The notes under the pieces: model-generated | Databases searched by the model: none | What the model saw: only the letters and a program-made list of their open reading frames with translations | Told to the model about the DNA's origin: nothing | Translations under genes and position numbers: made by a program | DNA from: Martinezella rhizogenes | GTDB lineage: Bacteria > Pseudomonadota > Alphaproteobacteria > Rhizobiales > Rhizobiaceae | NCBI RefSeq assembly: GCF_007002745.1 | Contig: NZ_SGNY01000001.1 | Span: 1-64,000, forward strand | Direction: 5' to 3' | DNA length: 64,000 bases | Part shown: positions 1-8,479 of the stretch, piece after piece | How positions within the stretch are numbered: position 1 is the first letter of the stretch | Layout: each line of letters starts with the position of its first letter

Positions 1-110
1 AGCCGATCCAGAAAACTATCATGGAAACAAGGCTCTAACCGCAGGATACAGGATATTCCCAGCTAATCCCGGAAAAAGGCTCGTCCTGCCATCTGATATT
101 GCGGGTTACA

Positions 111-212
111 CTTGATCCGGCATCCAGCCACGGCGGGTCTGCGCCGTGAAGGGAGTCTTTTGTGATCAACGACTTGATCGCACTGGACCCCGGATCAAGT
201 CCGGGGTGACGG
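111..212. repeat. Dispersed palindromic repeat, family A (copy 1)
   Basis: A roughly 100-base imperfect palindrome: a left arm around 'gatccggcatccag' and a right arm around 'ctggaccccggatcaagtc' followed by 'ggggtgacgg'. The same arm layout recurs at 4158-5393 (interrupted), 21823-21960, 27274-27391, 59428-59544 and 60719-60806. The rest of bases 1-390 upstream of tex shows no gene that I can support. Confidence 0.6.
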
Positions 213-390
213 TGTGCGGATGGTGCCGTTCTGCCTCAGAAATCGCTTTTCGAGACGCCGCAATCACTACGAAGAATCGCCTGTCTTTCCCCTGAAGCCA
301 GCCTTTCCTGTGGAATCGTAGATGCCTCTTGTTGTCACGCCACAATCAGACATTATGTTCGCCGCTCCAGACGCCACATCAGAGAACCTC

Positions 391-2715
391 ATGACCGCAG
401 ATAATGCCCGCCTCGCCACGCTCATCGCCTCCGAAATCAACGCCCGCCCCGATCAGGTGAAGGCGGCGGTGGGCCTGCTGGACGAGGGCGCGACCGTTCC
501 CTTCATCGCCCGTTACCGCAAGGAGGTGACCGGCGGCCTTGATGACACCCAGCTTCGAACGCTGGCGGAACGCCTTGTCTATCTGCGCGAACTGAATGCG
601 CGCCGCGCCTCCATCGTCGAGACCATCAACGGTCAGGGCAAGATGACCGATGCGCTGATGGTCAAGATCATGCAGGCGGGCACCAAGGCGGAACTGGAAG
701 ACCTTTATCTGCCCTATAAGCCGAAGCGCCGCACCCGCGCAGAAATCGCTCGCGAACGGGGTCTCGGTCCGCTGGCGCAAGCCATCTGGGATAACCGCGC
801 CAGCGACCCGGCAAAGCTTGCGGAGGCCTATATCAAGGGCGAGGTAGCCGATGTGAAGGCAGCGCTTGAAGGCGCGCGCGACATCGTCGCGGAAACCATG
901 ACGGAAAACGCCGATCTCCTCGGTCGGCTGCGCGACTATATGCGCCAGAACGCCATTTTCCGCGCCAAGGTGGTGGATGGCAAGCAGGCGACCGGCGAGA
1001 AGTTCTCCGACTATTTCGATCATTTCGAACGCTGGGCAACCGTGCCGGGCCACCGTGCGCTCGCCATGCTGCGCGGCTGGAACGAAGAAGTGCTGACACT
1101 GACGATCGATGTCGATGCTGATGATCCGTCGCCGGTCAAGCCGGCTCAGCGCACCGTCGCTTCCGCCTTCGATATCCGCAATGCCGGCCCTGCCGATCAG
1201 TGGCTGATGGAAGTGGCGGGCTGGACCTGGCGCGTGAAGCTCTCCATGTCGCTGTCGCTCGATCTCATGCGTGAAGTGCGTGAGCGGGCCGAAGAAGAGG
1301 CGATCAATGTTTTCGCCCGCAATCTGAAAGACCTGCTACTGGCGGCACCGGCGGGTTCCCGCGCCACCATGGGTCTCGATCCCGGCATCCGCACCGGCGT
1401 CAAGGTGGCCGTGGTGGATGGCACCGGCAAGCTCCTGGAGACCACGACGGTCTATCCATTCCCGCCGAAGAACGATGTGCGCGGCACGCAGGCGGAACTC
1501 GCTATGCTCATCCGCAAGCACAATGTCGAGCTGATTGCCATCGGCAATGGCACCGGCAGCCGCGAAACGGAGAAGCTGGTGGCGGATCTTCTGGCGCAGA
1601 TGCCCGCTTCGGCTTCCGGCACAAAACCCACCAAGGTCATCGTTTCGGAAGCGGGTGCATCGGTCTACTCCGCTTCGGAACGGGCGGCTGCGGAATTCCC
1701 CAATCTCGACGTTTCGCTGCGCGGGGCCGTCTCCATTGCCCGCCGCCTTCAGGATCCATTGGCGGAACTGGTGAAGATCGAACCGAAATCCATCGGCGTT
1801 GGTCAATATCAGCACGATGTCGATCAGGGCCGCCTCAGCCGCTCGCTTGATGCCGTCGTGGAAGATGCGGTGAATGCCGTCGGCGTCGATCTCAATACGG
1901 CCTCGTCGCCGCTTTTGGCGCGGGTGTCCGGCCTTGGCAGTTCGATTGCCGACGCCATCGTCGCCCATCGCGATCAGACAGGCCCCTTTTCAAGCCGTAA
2001 GGATTTGCTGAAGGTGCCACGGCTTGGCCAGCGCACCTTCGAACAATGCGCCGGCTTCCTGCGTATTCCGAACGGCAAGGAGCCGTTGGATGCGTCTTCG
2101 GTTCACCCGGAAGCCTATGGTGTGGCGAAGAAGATCGTTGCCGCCTGCGGCCGCGATCTGCGCACGTTGATGGGCGACAGCGCCACGCTGAAGGGTCTCG
2201 ACCCGAAGCGCTTCATCGATGAACAGTTCGGCCTGCCGACCGTCAAGGACATCATCGCCGAGCTGGAAAAACCCGGCCGCGACCCGCGCCCGAGCTTCAA
2301 GACCGCGACCTTCGCCGAAGGTGTGGACGAGATCACCGATCTGAAGCCGGGTATGTTGCTGGAAGGCACCGTCACCAACGTTGCTGCGTTCGGTGCTTTC
2401 GTGGATATCGGCGTGCATCAGGATGGGCTGGTGCATGTCTCGCAGCTTGCCGACCGTTTCGTGAAAGACCCGCATGAGGTCGTCAAGGCGGGTGATGTCG
2501 TTAAGGTGCGAGTCGTTGAAGTGGATGTGAAACGCAAGCGCATCGGTCTCACCATGCGCAAGGATGGCGGTGAGGCAGCGCCTCAGCCGATGCGTGAGAA
2601 GGGCAATGCCAGCGCCATGCGCCACGCGACATCCAAGCCGAAAGATCGCAACGAGGGGTCGCAATCCGGTGGTGCTCTTGCCGCCGCCCTGGCTGAGGCA
2701 ATGAAGCGACGCTGA
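391..2715 (+). CDS. tex: Tex family RNA-binding transcription accessory protein
   Basis: This is a 774-residue Tex protein, an S1-domain nucleic-acid-binding factor of the Tex/Spt6 group that is thought to act with RNA polymerase and RNA. In order it shows a Tex N-terminal helical region (start of the protein, with '[10 protein letters not shown]'), a YqgF/RuvC-like fold at about residue 327 ('[17 protein letters not shown]'), tandem helix-hairpin-helix motifs at about 494-563 ('[16 protein letters not shown]') and an S1 domain at about 651-724 ('[16 protein letters not shown]'). The length is usual for the family. An in-frame ATG at 322 would add 23 residues, but the family-like sequence begins at the ATG at 391. 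It stands alone, followed by a strong terminator. Confidence 0.95.
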   Translation: MTADNARLATLIASEINARPDQVKAAVGLLDEGATVPFIARYRKEVTGGLDDTQLRTLAERLVYLRELNARRASIVETINGQGKMTDALMVKIMQAGTKAELEDLYLPYKPKRRTRAEIARERGLGPLAQAIWDNRASDPAKLAEAYIKGEVADVKAALEGARDIVAETMTENADLLGRLRDYMRQNAIFRAKVVDGKQATGEKFSDYFDHFERWATVPGHRALAMLRGWNEEVLTLTIDVDADDPSPVKPAQRTVASAFDIRNAGPADQWLMEVAGWTWRVKLSMSLSLDLMREVRERAEEEAINVFARNLKDLLLAAPAGSRATMGLDPGIRTGVKVAVVDGTGKLLETTTVYPFPPKNDVRGTQAELAMLIRKHNVELIAIGNGTGSRETEKLVADLLAQMPASASGTKPTKVIVSEAGASVYSASERAAAEFPNLDVSLRGAVSIARRLQDPLAELVKIEPKSIGVGQYQHDVDQGRLSRSLDAVVEDAVNAVGVDLNTASSPLLARVSGLGSSIADAIVAHRDQTGPFSSRKDLLKVPRLGQRTFEQCAGFLRIPNGKEPLDASSVHPEAYGVAKKIVAACGRDLRTLMGDSATLKGLDPKRFIDEQFGLPTVKDIIAELEKPGRDPRPSFKTATFAEGVDEITDLKPGMLLEGTVTNVAAFGAFVDIGVHQDGLVHVSQLADRFVKDPHEVVKAGDVVKVRVVEVDVKRKRIGLTMRKDGGEAAPQPMREKGNASAMRHATSKPKDRNEGSQSGGALAAALAEAMKRR

Positions 2716-2741
2716 CCTGGGGTTGAAATGATTTTTTACCG

Positions 2742-2776
2742 AAAAGCCCTGCCGGGTACCCCGGCAGGGCTTTTTA
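2742..2776 (+). terminator. Rho-independent terminator after tex
   Basis: A perfect GC-rich hairpin with arms 'agccctgccggg' and 'cccggcagggct' around a two-base loop, flanked by A and T runs, lies 27 bases past the tex stop codon. Confidence 0.9.
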
Positions 2777-2883
2777 TTTGATGAAATCGTTCAATTTTTT
2801 TGAAATAAGACTATCTTGAAACTTGTGCCGAAAGGAATACGGTCAGCAAAATTGATAAGTGAGACTTAGCAATTGGGGGTGCC

Positions 2884-4140
2884 ATGGCGTCGTCTCTGCA
2901 TGTTCTTCTCGAAAAGATAATCAAGATCGGTGATCTTGCCGTCCACAGCCCGCAGGGTAGCCGCACATTTGGCGACGGCACTGGAAACCGGGTTGTTCTG
3001 AATTTCACCGACGAAGCCGCCATGCAGGAGATCGCTGCCGATCCTGCATTGAAACTCGCCGAAATTTATATGGAAGGCCGTATGACCATCGCCGAGGGCG
3101 ATATTTACGACTTTCTGGCACTGGTCAAAGGCAATACGCTGAGCGAAGCCTTGTCCTTCGGCATGGTCTGGCGCGGCATGGCGCGCATCATCGCCGCCCG
3201 CATCAAGATGCATCTGCCGGTCAATCACAACAAGAGCAACGTCGCCCATCATTATGATCTGAGCGCCAAGCTGTTTGACCTCTTCCTTGATGAGGACTGG
3301 CAATATTCCTGCGCTTATTTCAATCCGCCCGGTATCAGCCTCTATGAAGCGCAGGTTGCCAAAAAACGGCATATCGCTGCCAAGCTGATGACCGAACCGG
3401 GCCAGAGCGTGCTGGAGATCGGTTCCGGCTGGGGCGGCATGGCGATGTATGTCGCCGAAAGCGCCGGTGCCGATGTGACGGGCATCACGCTCAGCGAAGA
3501 GCAGCTGCGTGTTTCCCGCGACCGGGCGGCAAAACGTGGTATCGCCGGCAATGTCCGCTTCGAATTGCAGGATTACCGTTATCTGCCCGCCTCGAAGAAA
3601 TATGACCGCATCGTCTCCGTCGGCATGTTCGAACATGTCGGGCCGACGCATTATCGCGATTATTTCGACAAGGTGGCGGAGGTGCTCGATGACAAGGGCG
3701 TGATGGTACTGCACTCCATCGGCCAGCCCTATCCGGCACTGGCGACCAACCCCTTCATCGAAAAATATATTTTCCCCGGCGGCTATATCCCTTCGCTTGC
3801 CGAGGTGCTGCCGGCGATCCAGAAGTCGGGGCTGCTGGTGAAGGATATCGAAATTCTGCCCATGCATTACGCCCATACGCTGCGGCACTGGCGAGAACGT
3901 TTCGTGGCGCGCAAGGCCGAGGCGATCGCACTTTACGACGAGCGTTTCTTTCGCATGTGGGAATTTTATCTGGCGGGGTCGGAAATGGCCTTCACCCATG
4001 AAAATTTCCATATTTTCCAGATCCAGCTCGCCAAGGATCGCGATGCCGTGCCGCATAATCGCGATTACATCGCCCGCAACGAGGCGAAGCTGCTGGAGTT
4101 TGAAAAGACCCGTCCACCGTTGGAGAAGGTGACGTTCTAG
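2884..4140 (+). CDS. cfa: Cyclopropane-fatty-acyl-phospholipid synthase
   Basis: A 418-residue SAM-dependent enzyme that adds a methylene bridge to unsaturated acyl chains of membrane phospholipids. The N-terminal lipid-binding part is followed by the CFA signature 'YSCAYFNPPGISLYEAQ' at about residue 141, the SAM-binding glycine motif 'VLEIGSGWGGMAMY' at about 176 and the C-terminal 'HYAHTLRHWRERF' at about 327. Length and motif order are those of the Cfa/mycolic acid synthase family. It is monocistronic, between the tex terminator and a palindromic repeat. Rhizobia often have more than one cfa paralogue, so its exact lipid role (cyclopropanation or another phospholipid methylation) cannot be fixed from sequence. 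Confidence 0.92.
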   Translation: MASSLHVLLEKIIKIGDLAVHSPQGSRTFGDGTGNRVVLNFTDEAAMQEIAADPALKLAEIYMEGRMTIAEGDIYDFLALVKGNTLSEALSFGMVWRGMARIIAARIKMHLPVNHNKSNVAHHYDLSAKLFDLFLDEDWQYSCAYFNPPGISLYEAQVAKKRHIAAKLMTEPGQSVLEIGSGWGGMAMYVAESAGADVTGITLSEEQLRVSRDRAAKRGIAGNVRFELQDYRYLPASKKYDRIVSVGMFEHVGPTHYRDYFDKVAEVLDDKGVMVLHSIGQPYPALATNPFIEKYIFPGGYIPSLAEVLPAIQKSGLLVKDIEILPMHYAHTLRHWRERFVARKAEAIALYDERFFRMWEFYLAGSEMAFTHENFHIFQIQLAKDRDAVPHNRDYIARNEAKLLEFEKTRPPLEKVTF

Positions 4141-4157
4141 GGCTTGGGCATTCTCCA

Positions 4158-4245
4158 CCGTCATGCCGGACCTGATCCGGCATCCAGCCAGGGGAAGTCC
4201 TGGGCTGAAAAGCGTCTTCCCGCCGCGCCGACGCGCGTCGGCTGG
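4158..4245. repeat. Family A palindromic repeat (copy 2), left part cut by the IS
   Basis: The left arm 'gtcatgccggacctgatccg' and the middle part ('gggctgaaaagcgtcttccc', 'gacgcgcgtcggctgg') match the other family A copies, but the expected right arm is missing here. Sequence unlike the repeat starts at 4246, and the missing right arm is found at 5365-5393 on the far side of the IS110 element. Confidence 0.75.
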
Positions 4246-4268
4246 CAACTGTATTAATGCATGTTGTT

Positions 4269-5197
4269 TTAAGCTGCTTCGAATGTGGTTTTATCCCTGA
4301 GAATGGCATTTGCAATGACGAGCAGTTTGCGGGCGATGGCGATGATCATGACCTTGAACGGTTTGCCTTTGGCCTGCATGGCTTGAACCATGCGGGCGAA
4401 GGGCGACTTTAGCCGGTAGGCCACCAGCGCCGCCATATAGAGGGCATCGCGCACGCGCTTTCGTCCGGCGCGGATATGGCGCTGGCCGCGATGAATGCCG
4501 CTATCGGCATTGAAGGGGGCAAGGCCTGCAAGCGCCGCCATGCTGCCTGGCGAACTGTCGCCCAGTTCCGGCATGTGGGCCATCAGGGTGAACGCCGTGA
4601 TCTGGCCGATGCCGGGGATCGAGCGAAGTCTGGTGCTTTGCTCGTTCAGCGTCACATTTGTCCGTACAAGCAACTGGCACTGTTGTTCGATCGCGGCGAT
4701 TTCCGTATCGAGCCAGCCGAGGTGGCGCGCGATGCTGTCGCGCTCCGACGGATCGGCCGTATGAAGGCGCGCACGTTCCTGCTGGCGCATGGCAACAAGC
4801 TGATCACGCCTTGTATGCAGGCTTTCCAGCTGCTGACGGACCGGGTCGGGTGGTGTCGTAACGGGTGGTGAAAGTGTTTCGCCCATGCGCGCCAAAAGTC
4901 GCGCATCGATGGTATCGGTTTTGGCAAGCTGGCCGGTGGCTCTTGCAAAGTCGCGGGCCCTGGCCGGATTGACCCGACAATAGGGCCGCCGCCACCTTTC
5001 GAGCGCCGAGCACAACAGCCGGTCATAACGTCCGGTCGCCTCCAGAACGACCTGCGCCTCGCGTCCTCAAGGGTGGCAAGCCATTCATCGATGGCGGTGC
5101 CGGTATTGGCGATGCGGACGGCTTTTTGTGTTGCGGCATCGAAAAGATCCAGATGTGCCTTTGAGACGTCGCATCCGATGTAAACAGGGTGTACCAT
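4269..5197 (-). pseudogene. IS110 family transposase, frameshifted
   Basis: A DEDD-type recombinase. The N-terminal part starts at 5197 ('MVHPVYIGCDVSKAHLDLFD', with the first catalytic Asp); a further in-frame ATG lies at 5209. The remainder, in another frame, holds 'KTDTIDARLLARMGE' and the Tnp_20 region 'IPGIGQITAFTLMAHMPELG' with the downstream Ser-containing 'DSSPGSMAALAGLAPFN'. The frames meet at about 5058-5063, where 'gcgcctcgcgtcc' appears to lack one base; restoring it gives 'EDAEAQVVLEATGRYDRL', which fits the family. The repaired protein would be about 309 residues, normal for IS110. It is either inactivated by a one-base deletion or affected by a sequencing error; programmed frameshifting is not usual in this family. 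Confidence 0.85.
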
Positions 5198-5209
5198 GGC
5201 AAGCCTCAT

Positions 5210-5345
5210 CCTGTGCTACGAGGTCCGCGCTCACGGCCTCCATCAACTGTTCAGGTTGGGATTATCAGAGCGGGCGGAGGTCCAAAAGCCAGCAGGCGGT
5301 CTCTAACGACCAGGATTCCGACGGCCTTCCGCCCGCACTCTACAT
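5210..5345 (-). ncRNA. Candidate IS110 bridge RNA (left-end noncoding region)
   Basis: The noncoding left end of the IS, read on the minus strand. A 9-bp stem (5328-5336 with 5270-5278) encloses a loop. On one side the loop holds CGGAATCCTG (5320 to 5311), identical to the left target/IS junction (5372 to 5363). On the other side it holds GCTGG (5293 to 5289), complementary to the right target flank. Downstream, ACAGTTG (5250 to 5244) repeats the IS right end (4252 to 4246), and CACAGG (5215 to 5210) is complementary to the IS left end plus core. A small hairpin (5237-5240 with 5220-5223) separates these two. The order matches the target loop followed by the donor loop of known bridge RNAs. 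The RNA ends are guesses. Confidence 0.65.
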
Positions 5346-5364
5346 AGCACAAATCCAATACACA

Positions 5365-5393
5365 GGATTCCGGCTCAGGGTCGGAATAACGGA
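5365..5393. repeat. Family A palindromic repeat (copy 2), right part
   Basis: The segment 'ggattccggctcagggtcgg' followed by 'aataacgg' corresponds to the right arm seen in other copies (for example 'ggatttcggctcgaggccgg' and 'aatgacgg' near 59517-59544). It completes the left part at 4158-4245 once the IS is removed. Confidence 0.7.
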
Positions 5394-5497
5394 AGAGGTG
5401 GTCGCCAGTTTTCTTCCTGCGCTGGTTAATGGAATGGAAAGACAATCCCTCTAATTCTACGGGCACCTGTCTGTATTGCGTTTCTGGGGTTCTTTTC

Positions 5498-6298
5498 ATG
5501 TTCAAGCCATCAGCGGCAGTCGCCGCCTGTGTCCTGTCGCTTTTTGCCGTGGGCAACGCCCATGCCGAAGGCTGGTTTTCCGGCGACTGGTATCTGAAGC
5601 TCGGCGGTGCGGGTTTCACTGCGCCGAAATATCAGGGCGACAACAAGAACGAATTCGGCTTCTCGCCGATCATTTCGCTCGGACGTCAGGGGCAGGGCGC
5701 GCGCTTCACCTCCCGCAACGACAGCGCCTCGATCTCGCTTCTGGACAATGGTCCGATCAGCATGGGTCTTGCCGGCAAGCTGGTTTCTCCGCGTGACGAA
5801 GGCGACTCTTCCGATCTGAAAGGCATGACCCGCATCAAGCGCGGTGGCGAGCTTGGCGGTTTCGCCGAAGCCTATCCGACCGACTGGCTGCGCGTTCGTG
5901 GTGAAGTCCGTCAGGGCATCCGCAGCCATAGCGGCGTGGTCGGTGATGTTGCCGTTGATGCCTTCACCGATATCGCCCCCGGCATCCAGATTTCCGCCGG
6001 CCCGCGCGCCACATGGGTGAGTAGCAAATATAACGAGCGCTATTACGGCGTTAGCGCAGCGCAGACAGCTGCCGGCGCGCCTTCGCCCTATAGCCCGGGC
6101 GGTGGCCTTCATTCCGCCGGCATCGGCGCCGCCATCACCTGGAAGGTTACCGAGAACGCCGAAGTCGGTTCGTTTGCGGAATATCGCCGCCTGACGGGCG
6201 ACGCCGCCGACAGCTCGCTGGTGCGCGAGCGCGGTTCGAAAAACCAGTTCATCATCGGCGTTCAGGCAAGCTACAAATTCAATTTCTCGCTGCCCTGA
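5498..6298 (+). CDS. MipA/OmpV family outer membrane protein
   Basis: A 266-residue protein whose start at 5498 gives a good signal peptide ('MFKPSAAVAACVLSLFAVGN' then AHA-E); the open frame extends upstream to 5429, but that part does not look like protein. The mature part resembles MipA/OmpV beta-barrels: 'GGAGFTAPKYQGDNKNEFGF' near the N-terminus, alternating polar/hydrophobic strands, and 'VGSFAEYRRLTGDAADSSLV' near the end, with the terminal strand 'QASYKFNFSLP'. MipA was named as a scaffold for murein enzymes in E. coli, but most family members have no proven role. It is followed by a strong terminator and is monocistronic. Confidence 0.85.
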   Translation: MFKPSAAVAACVLSLFAVGNAHAEGWFSGDWYLKLGGAGFTAPKYQGDNKNEFGFSPIISLGRQGQGARFTSRNDSASISLLDNGPISMGLAGKLVSPRDEGDSSDLKGMTRIKRGGELGGFAEAYPTDWLRVRGEVRQGIRSHSGVVGDVAVDAFTDIAPGIQISAGPRATWVSSKYNERYYGVSAAQTAAGAPSPYSPGGGLHSAGIGAAITWKVTENAEVGSFAEYRRLTGDAADSSLVRERGSKNQFIIGVQASYKFNFSLP

Positions 6299-6326
6299 GG
6301 TAGATGAACGCGTTGTTTGGAGATTG

Positions 6327-6357
6327 AAAACCCGCAGCATTCTGCTGCGGGTTTTTC
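6327..6357 (+). terminator. Rho-independent terminator after the MipA-like gene
   Basis: Hairpin with arms 'acccgcagca' and 'tgctgcgggt', preceded by AAA and followed by TTTTT, 28 bases past the stop codon. Confidence 0.9.
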
Positions 6358-6376
6358 TATCCAGATAATCGGTGTT

Positions 6377-6402
6377 ATCCTCGGGTCAAGCCCGAGGATG
6401 AC
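6377..6402. repeat. Short palindrome related to family A repeat arms
   Basis: 'atcctcgggtcaagcccgag' then 'gatgac' is a compact inverted repeat resembling a single arm of the larger family A repeats (compare 'tcctcggcacaaggccgagg' then 'atgac' at 60781-60805). Confidence 0.45.
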
Positions 6403-6515
6403 AGTGGAGAGGTGAGGTGCTTTGCCGGTCGCCTGCGGACAAATCACCAAAAACCGCGCATCTTTGCACTTTGAAAACCGTTCCGATTTTCCCGCCAATG
6501 CTGTAGAACCATCCC

Positions 6516-7469
6516 ATGGTTCACCACAGCGATTTATCAGACCGCGTTTCCGACGCGCCATCCAACAACTGGGTCTATCGGATTTTGCCGAGGTCCCTCT
6601 GGCCCTATGCGCAGCTCGCAAGATGGGATCGCCCCATCGGCTGGCAATTGTTGATGTGGCCGTGTTTCTGGTCCGCCGCCCTTGCGGCCAATGCTGCGAC
6701 AGTGAGCGGCGGCTTTTCCTGGGGCACGCTGATCTGGCACCTGGTACTGTTCTTTATCGGATCGGTGGCGATGCGCGGTGCCGGTTGCACCTATAATGAT
6801 CTGGCCGACCACAAGATCGACATGGCCGTGGCGCGCACCCGTTCCCGGCCGCTGCCATCGGGCCGCGTGACCAGGCTGCAGGCCAAGGTCTTCATCGTGT
6901 TGCAGGCGCTTGCCGGCTTTGTGGTGCTCTTGCAGTTCAACAGCTTTGCAATCGCGACAGGCATCTTCTCGCTGATCTTCGTGGCGATCTATCCTTTTGC
7001 CAAGCGCTTCACCAACTGGCCGCAATTTTTCCTCGGCCTTGCCTTTTCGTGGGGCGCGCTGATGGGCTGGGCCGGGCAGTTCGGATCGATCGCCTGGCCG
7101 GCTGTCCTGCTTTATGTCGGCTCCATCGCCTGGACGATCGGTTATGATACAATCTACGCCCATCAGGACAAGGAAGACGACACGGCAGTCGGCATCGGTT
7201 CGACCGCCCTGCTGTTTGGAGAAAACACACATCGCTGGCTGGTTTTTCTTTATGGCACAGCCCTTGCCATGATTGCCCTGTCCTTCTGGGGCGCGGGTGT
7301 TAACGTCATTGCCTATAGCGGCCTTGCCGCTGCGGCCATCATGTTGTTCCGCCAGGTCTGGGTGCTGGATATCGACGACGTCGAGCAATGCCTCGTATTG
7401 TTCAAATCCAACAACCGTGTCGGCGTGATGATTTTTGCTGGCCTCATCCTGCCGCTTCTGCTGGTGTGA
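6516..7469 (+). CDS. ubiA: 4-hydroxybenzoate octaprenyltransferase UbiA
   Basis: A 317-residue polytopic membrane prenyltransferase that attaches the polyprenyl chain to 4-hydroxybenzoate in ubiquinone synthesis. Both aspartate-rich motifs that bind Mg-prenyl diphosphate are present: 'NDLADHKIDMAVARTRSRPL' at about residue 94 and 'YAHQDKEDDTAVGIGS' at about 211. Around them are eight or nine hydrophobic segments. The N-terminal 'PYAQLARWDRPIGWQLLMWP' is typical for UbiA. The start at 6516 gives a plausible soluble N-terminus of the usual length. It is monocistronic, with a bidirectional terminator between it and the convergent DUF6101 gene. Confidence 0.95.
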   Translation: MVHHSDLSDRVSDAPSNNWVYRILPRSLWPYAQLARWDRPIGWQLLMWPCFWSAALAANAATVSGGFSWGTLIWHLVLFFIGSVAMRGAGCTYNDLADHKIDMAVARTRSRPLPSGRVTRLQAKVFIVLQALAGFVVLLQFNSFAIATGIFSLIFVAIYPFAKRFTNWPQFFLGLAFSWGALMGWAGQFGSIAWPAVLLYVGSIAWTIGYDTIYAHQDKEDDTAVGIGSTALLFGENTHRWLVFLYGTALAMIALSFWGAGVNVIAYSGLAAAAIMLFRQVWVLDIDDVEQCLVLFKSNNRVGVMIFAGLILPLLLV

Positions 7470-7489
7470 ACCACCGGAATAAAGATACG

Positions 7490-7526
7490 AAAAAAGCCCG
7501 GCCGCATTGTTGCGCGCCGGGCTTTT
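7490..7526. terminator. Bidirectional terminator between ubiA and the DUF6101 gene
   Basis: Stem 'aagcccgg' / 'ccgggctt' with an A run on the left and a T run on the right lies between two convergent genes and can end transcription in both directions. Confidence 0.85.
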
Positions 7527-7546
7527 GATTGTCTTGCTGAAGGTTA

Positions 7547-8113
7547 TCAGCTGCGGGCGATGATTTCCTTGCCCTCGATCTTCATGCTCATGCCGAGCGA
7601 GCCGGTGGAGCGACGAACGAGGAAGCGCGGGCGGCGATCGGCGAAATAGGAATGGCGGCGGCGCGGGCGGGTATTCTGGGTGCGCACCTTGCCGAGATGT
7701 TCTTCCAGCGGGCGGGCAACGCCATCGGCTTCCACCATCAGCATGGGAATGCGGTAGGCTTCAGACCAGCTGCGCCAGTCGGCGGCGATATCACAGAGAT
7801 CATGGGCGACCAGCAGCGGAACGCAGAGATCCGGATCATCATGGTGAAGTTCCAGCGTCACGGTTACCTGGCCGTCGCCATGGTCGATGGCGCGGGCGGC
7901 AACGCCCTTGAAGGCGCGGGCTGGCAGGGCGAAAGACAAAGGCAGGCCGGAAGAGGACAGAACCTTTCTCAGAACGGCGCCCCGTTCATCGAGCGTCACG
8001 GCGACGTCGGTCGTGCCGTTACCTTTTCCATAGGTGACCTGTTGCGGAAAACGTGCCGGGTCGAGTCTGAGTGTGGCAACGGCCCAGTCGGGCTTCAGAA
8101 CGGTCTTGGTCAT
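7547..8113 (-). CDS. DUF6101 family protein
   Basis: A 188-residue soluble protein with no signal peptide or membrane segment. It reads like the Rhizobiales family DUF6101 as I remember it: an N-terminal 'PDWAVATLRLDPARFPQQVT' and a central 'LELHHDDPDLCVPLLVAHDL'. The C-terminus is basic and Arg-rich ('NTRPRRRHSYFADRRPRFLV'). Its function is unknown. It is monocistronic and convergent with ubiA; a long upstream gap (8114-8479) separates it from a divergent gene. Confidence 0.7.
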   Translation of the reverse strand: MTKTVLKPDWAVATLRLDPARFPQQVTYGKGNGTTDVAVTLDERGAVLRKVLSSSGLPLSFALPARAFKGVAARAIDHGDGQVTVTLELHHDDPDLCVPLLVAHDLCDIAADWRSWSEAYRIPMLMVEADGVARPLEEHLGKVRTQNTRPRRRHSYFADRRPRFLVRRSTGSLGMSMKIEGKEIIARS

Positions 8114-8479
8114 GTTTAATCTACCCTTGTTTTACCTGAGAGCCGGTTTCCGGTCTTCTCATCGGGACTTTTCGTCCTCTGATGTCAGGAGATTATCCGC
8201 CGCATGTTCGAGACTGCTTAAAAATCGCGGTTAAGAAAACTTTGCATTCCCAAATGGTTAGCAAAACCCACTGTGGCATGGTTTCGTTTGCGTAAAGCCG
8301 ATTGAGACAATGCGGTTTTTATCATCCCTGAAAATGTGCTCTTTCAAGCTCCGGGCAAGCAGCGTCATGCATAGTCCTGCCAAGGCTTGCCGTGCGTCCT
8401 GATGGGGCGTGATGGGTGGATTTAAAACCGGAACCTTGATGCTCCCGAAGGGATGCGCGATGTTCCAGAGGACATTCAG
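8114..8479. other. Divergent intergenic region, no gene seen
   Basis: 366 bases between the divergent DUF6101 and DUF1217 genes. It is moderately AT-rich in the middle, around 'ttaaaaatcgcggttaagaa'. I see no convincing ORF, repeat or RNA; it should hold the promoters of both genes. Confidence 0.5.

Larger units (their letters stand above)
4246..5366 (-). mobile_element. IS110-family insertion sequence inserted in a palindromic repeat
   Basis: An element of about 1.12 kb carrying a DEDD/Tnp_20 transposase on the minus strand. The boundaries are set by the interrupted repeat: flanking 'gcgtcggctgg' ends at 4245 and 'ggattccggctc' resumes at 5365, so a GG dinucleotide is shared by the two junctions. 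There are no terminal inverted repeats. In the element's own orientation the noncoding left end is long (about 155-170 bases) and the right end short (23 bases), which is the layout of the IS110 group rather than IS1111. In this group the long left end encodes the bridge RNA that guides the recombinase. Confidence 0.85.

Noticed and set aside
2866..4248. 460-codon minus-strand frame opposite cfa
   Set aside because: The cfa motifs on the + strand are unambiguous, and the opposite frame shows no recognisable domain.
5251..5619. Minus-strand frame over the IS left end and the MipA-like gene start
   Set aside because: It spans the IS boundary and the signal peptide of a certain gene; it is a chance frame over the noncoding left end.
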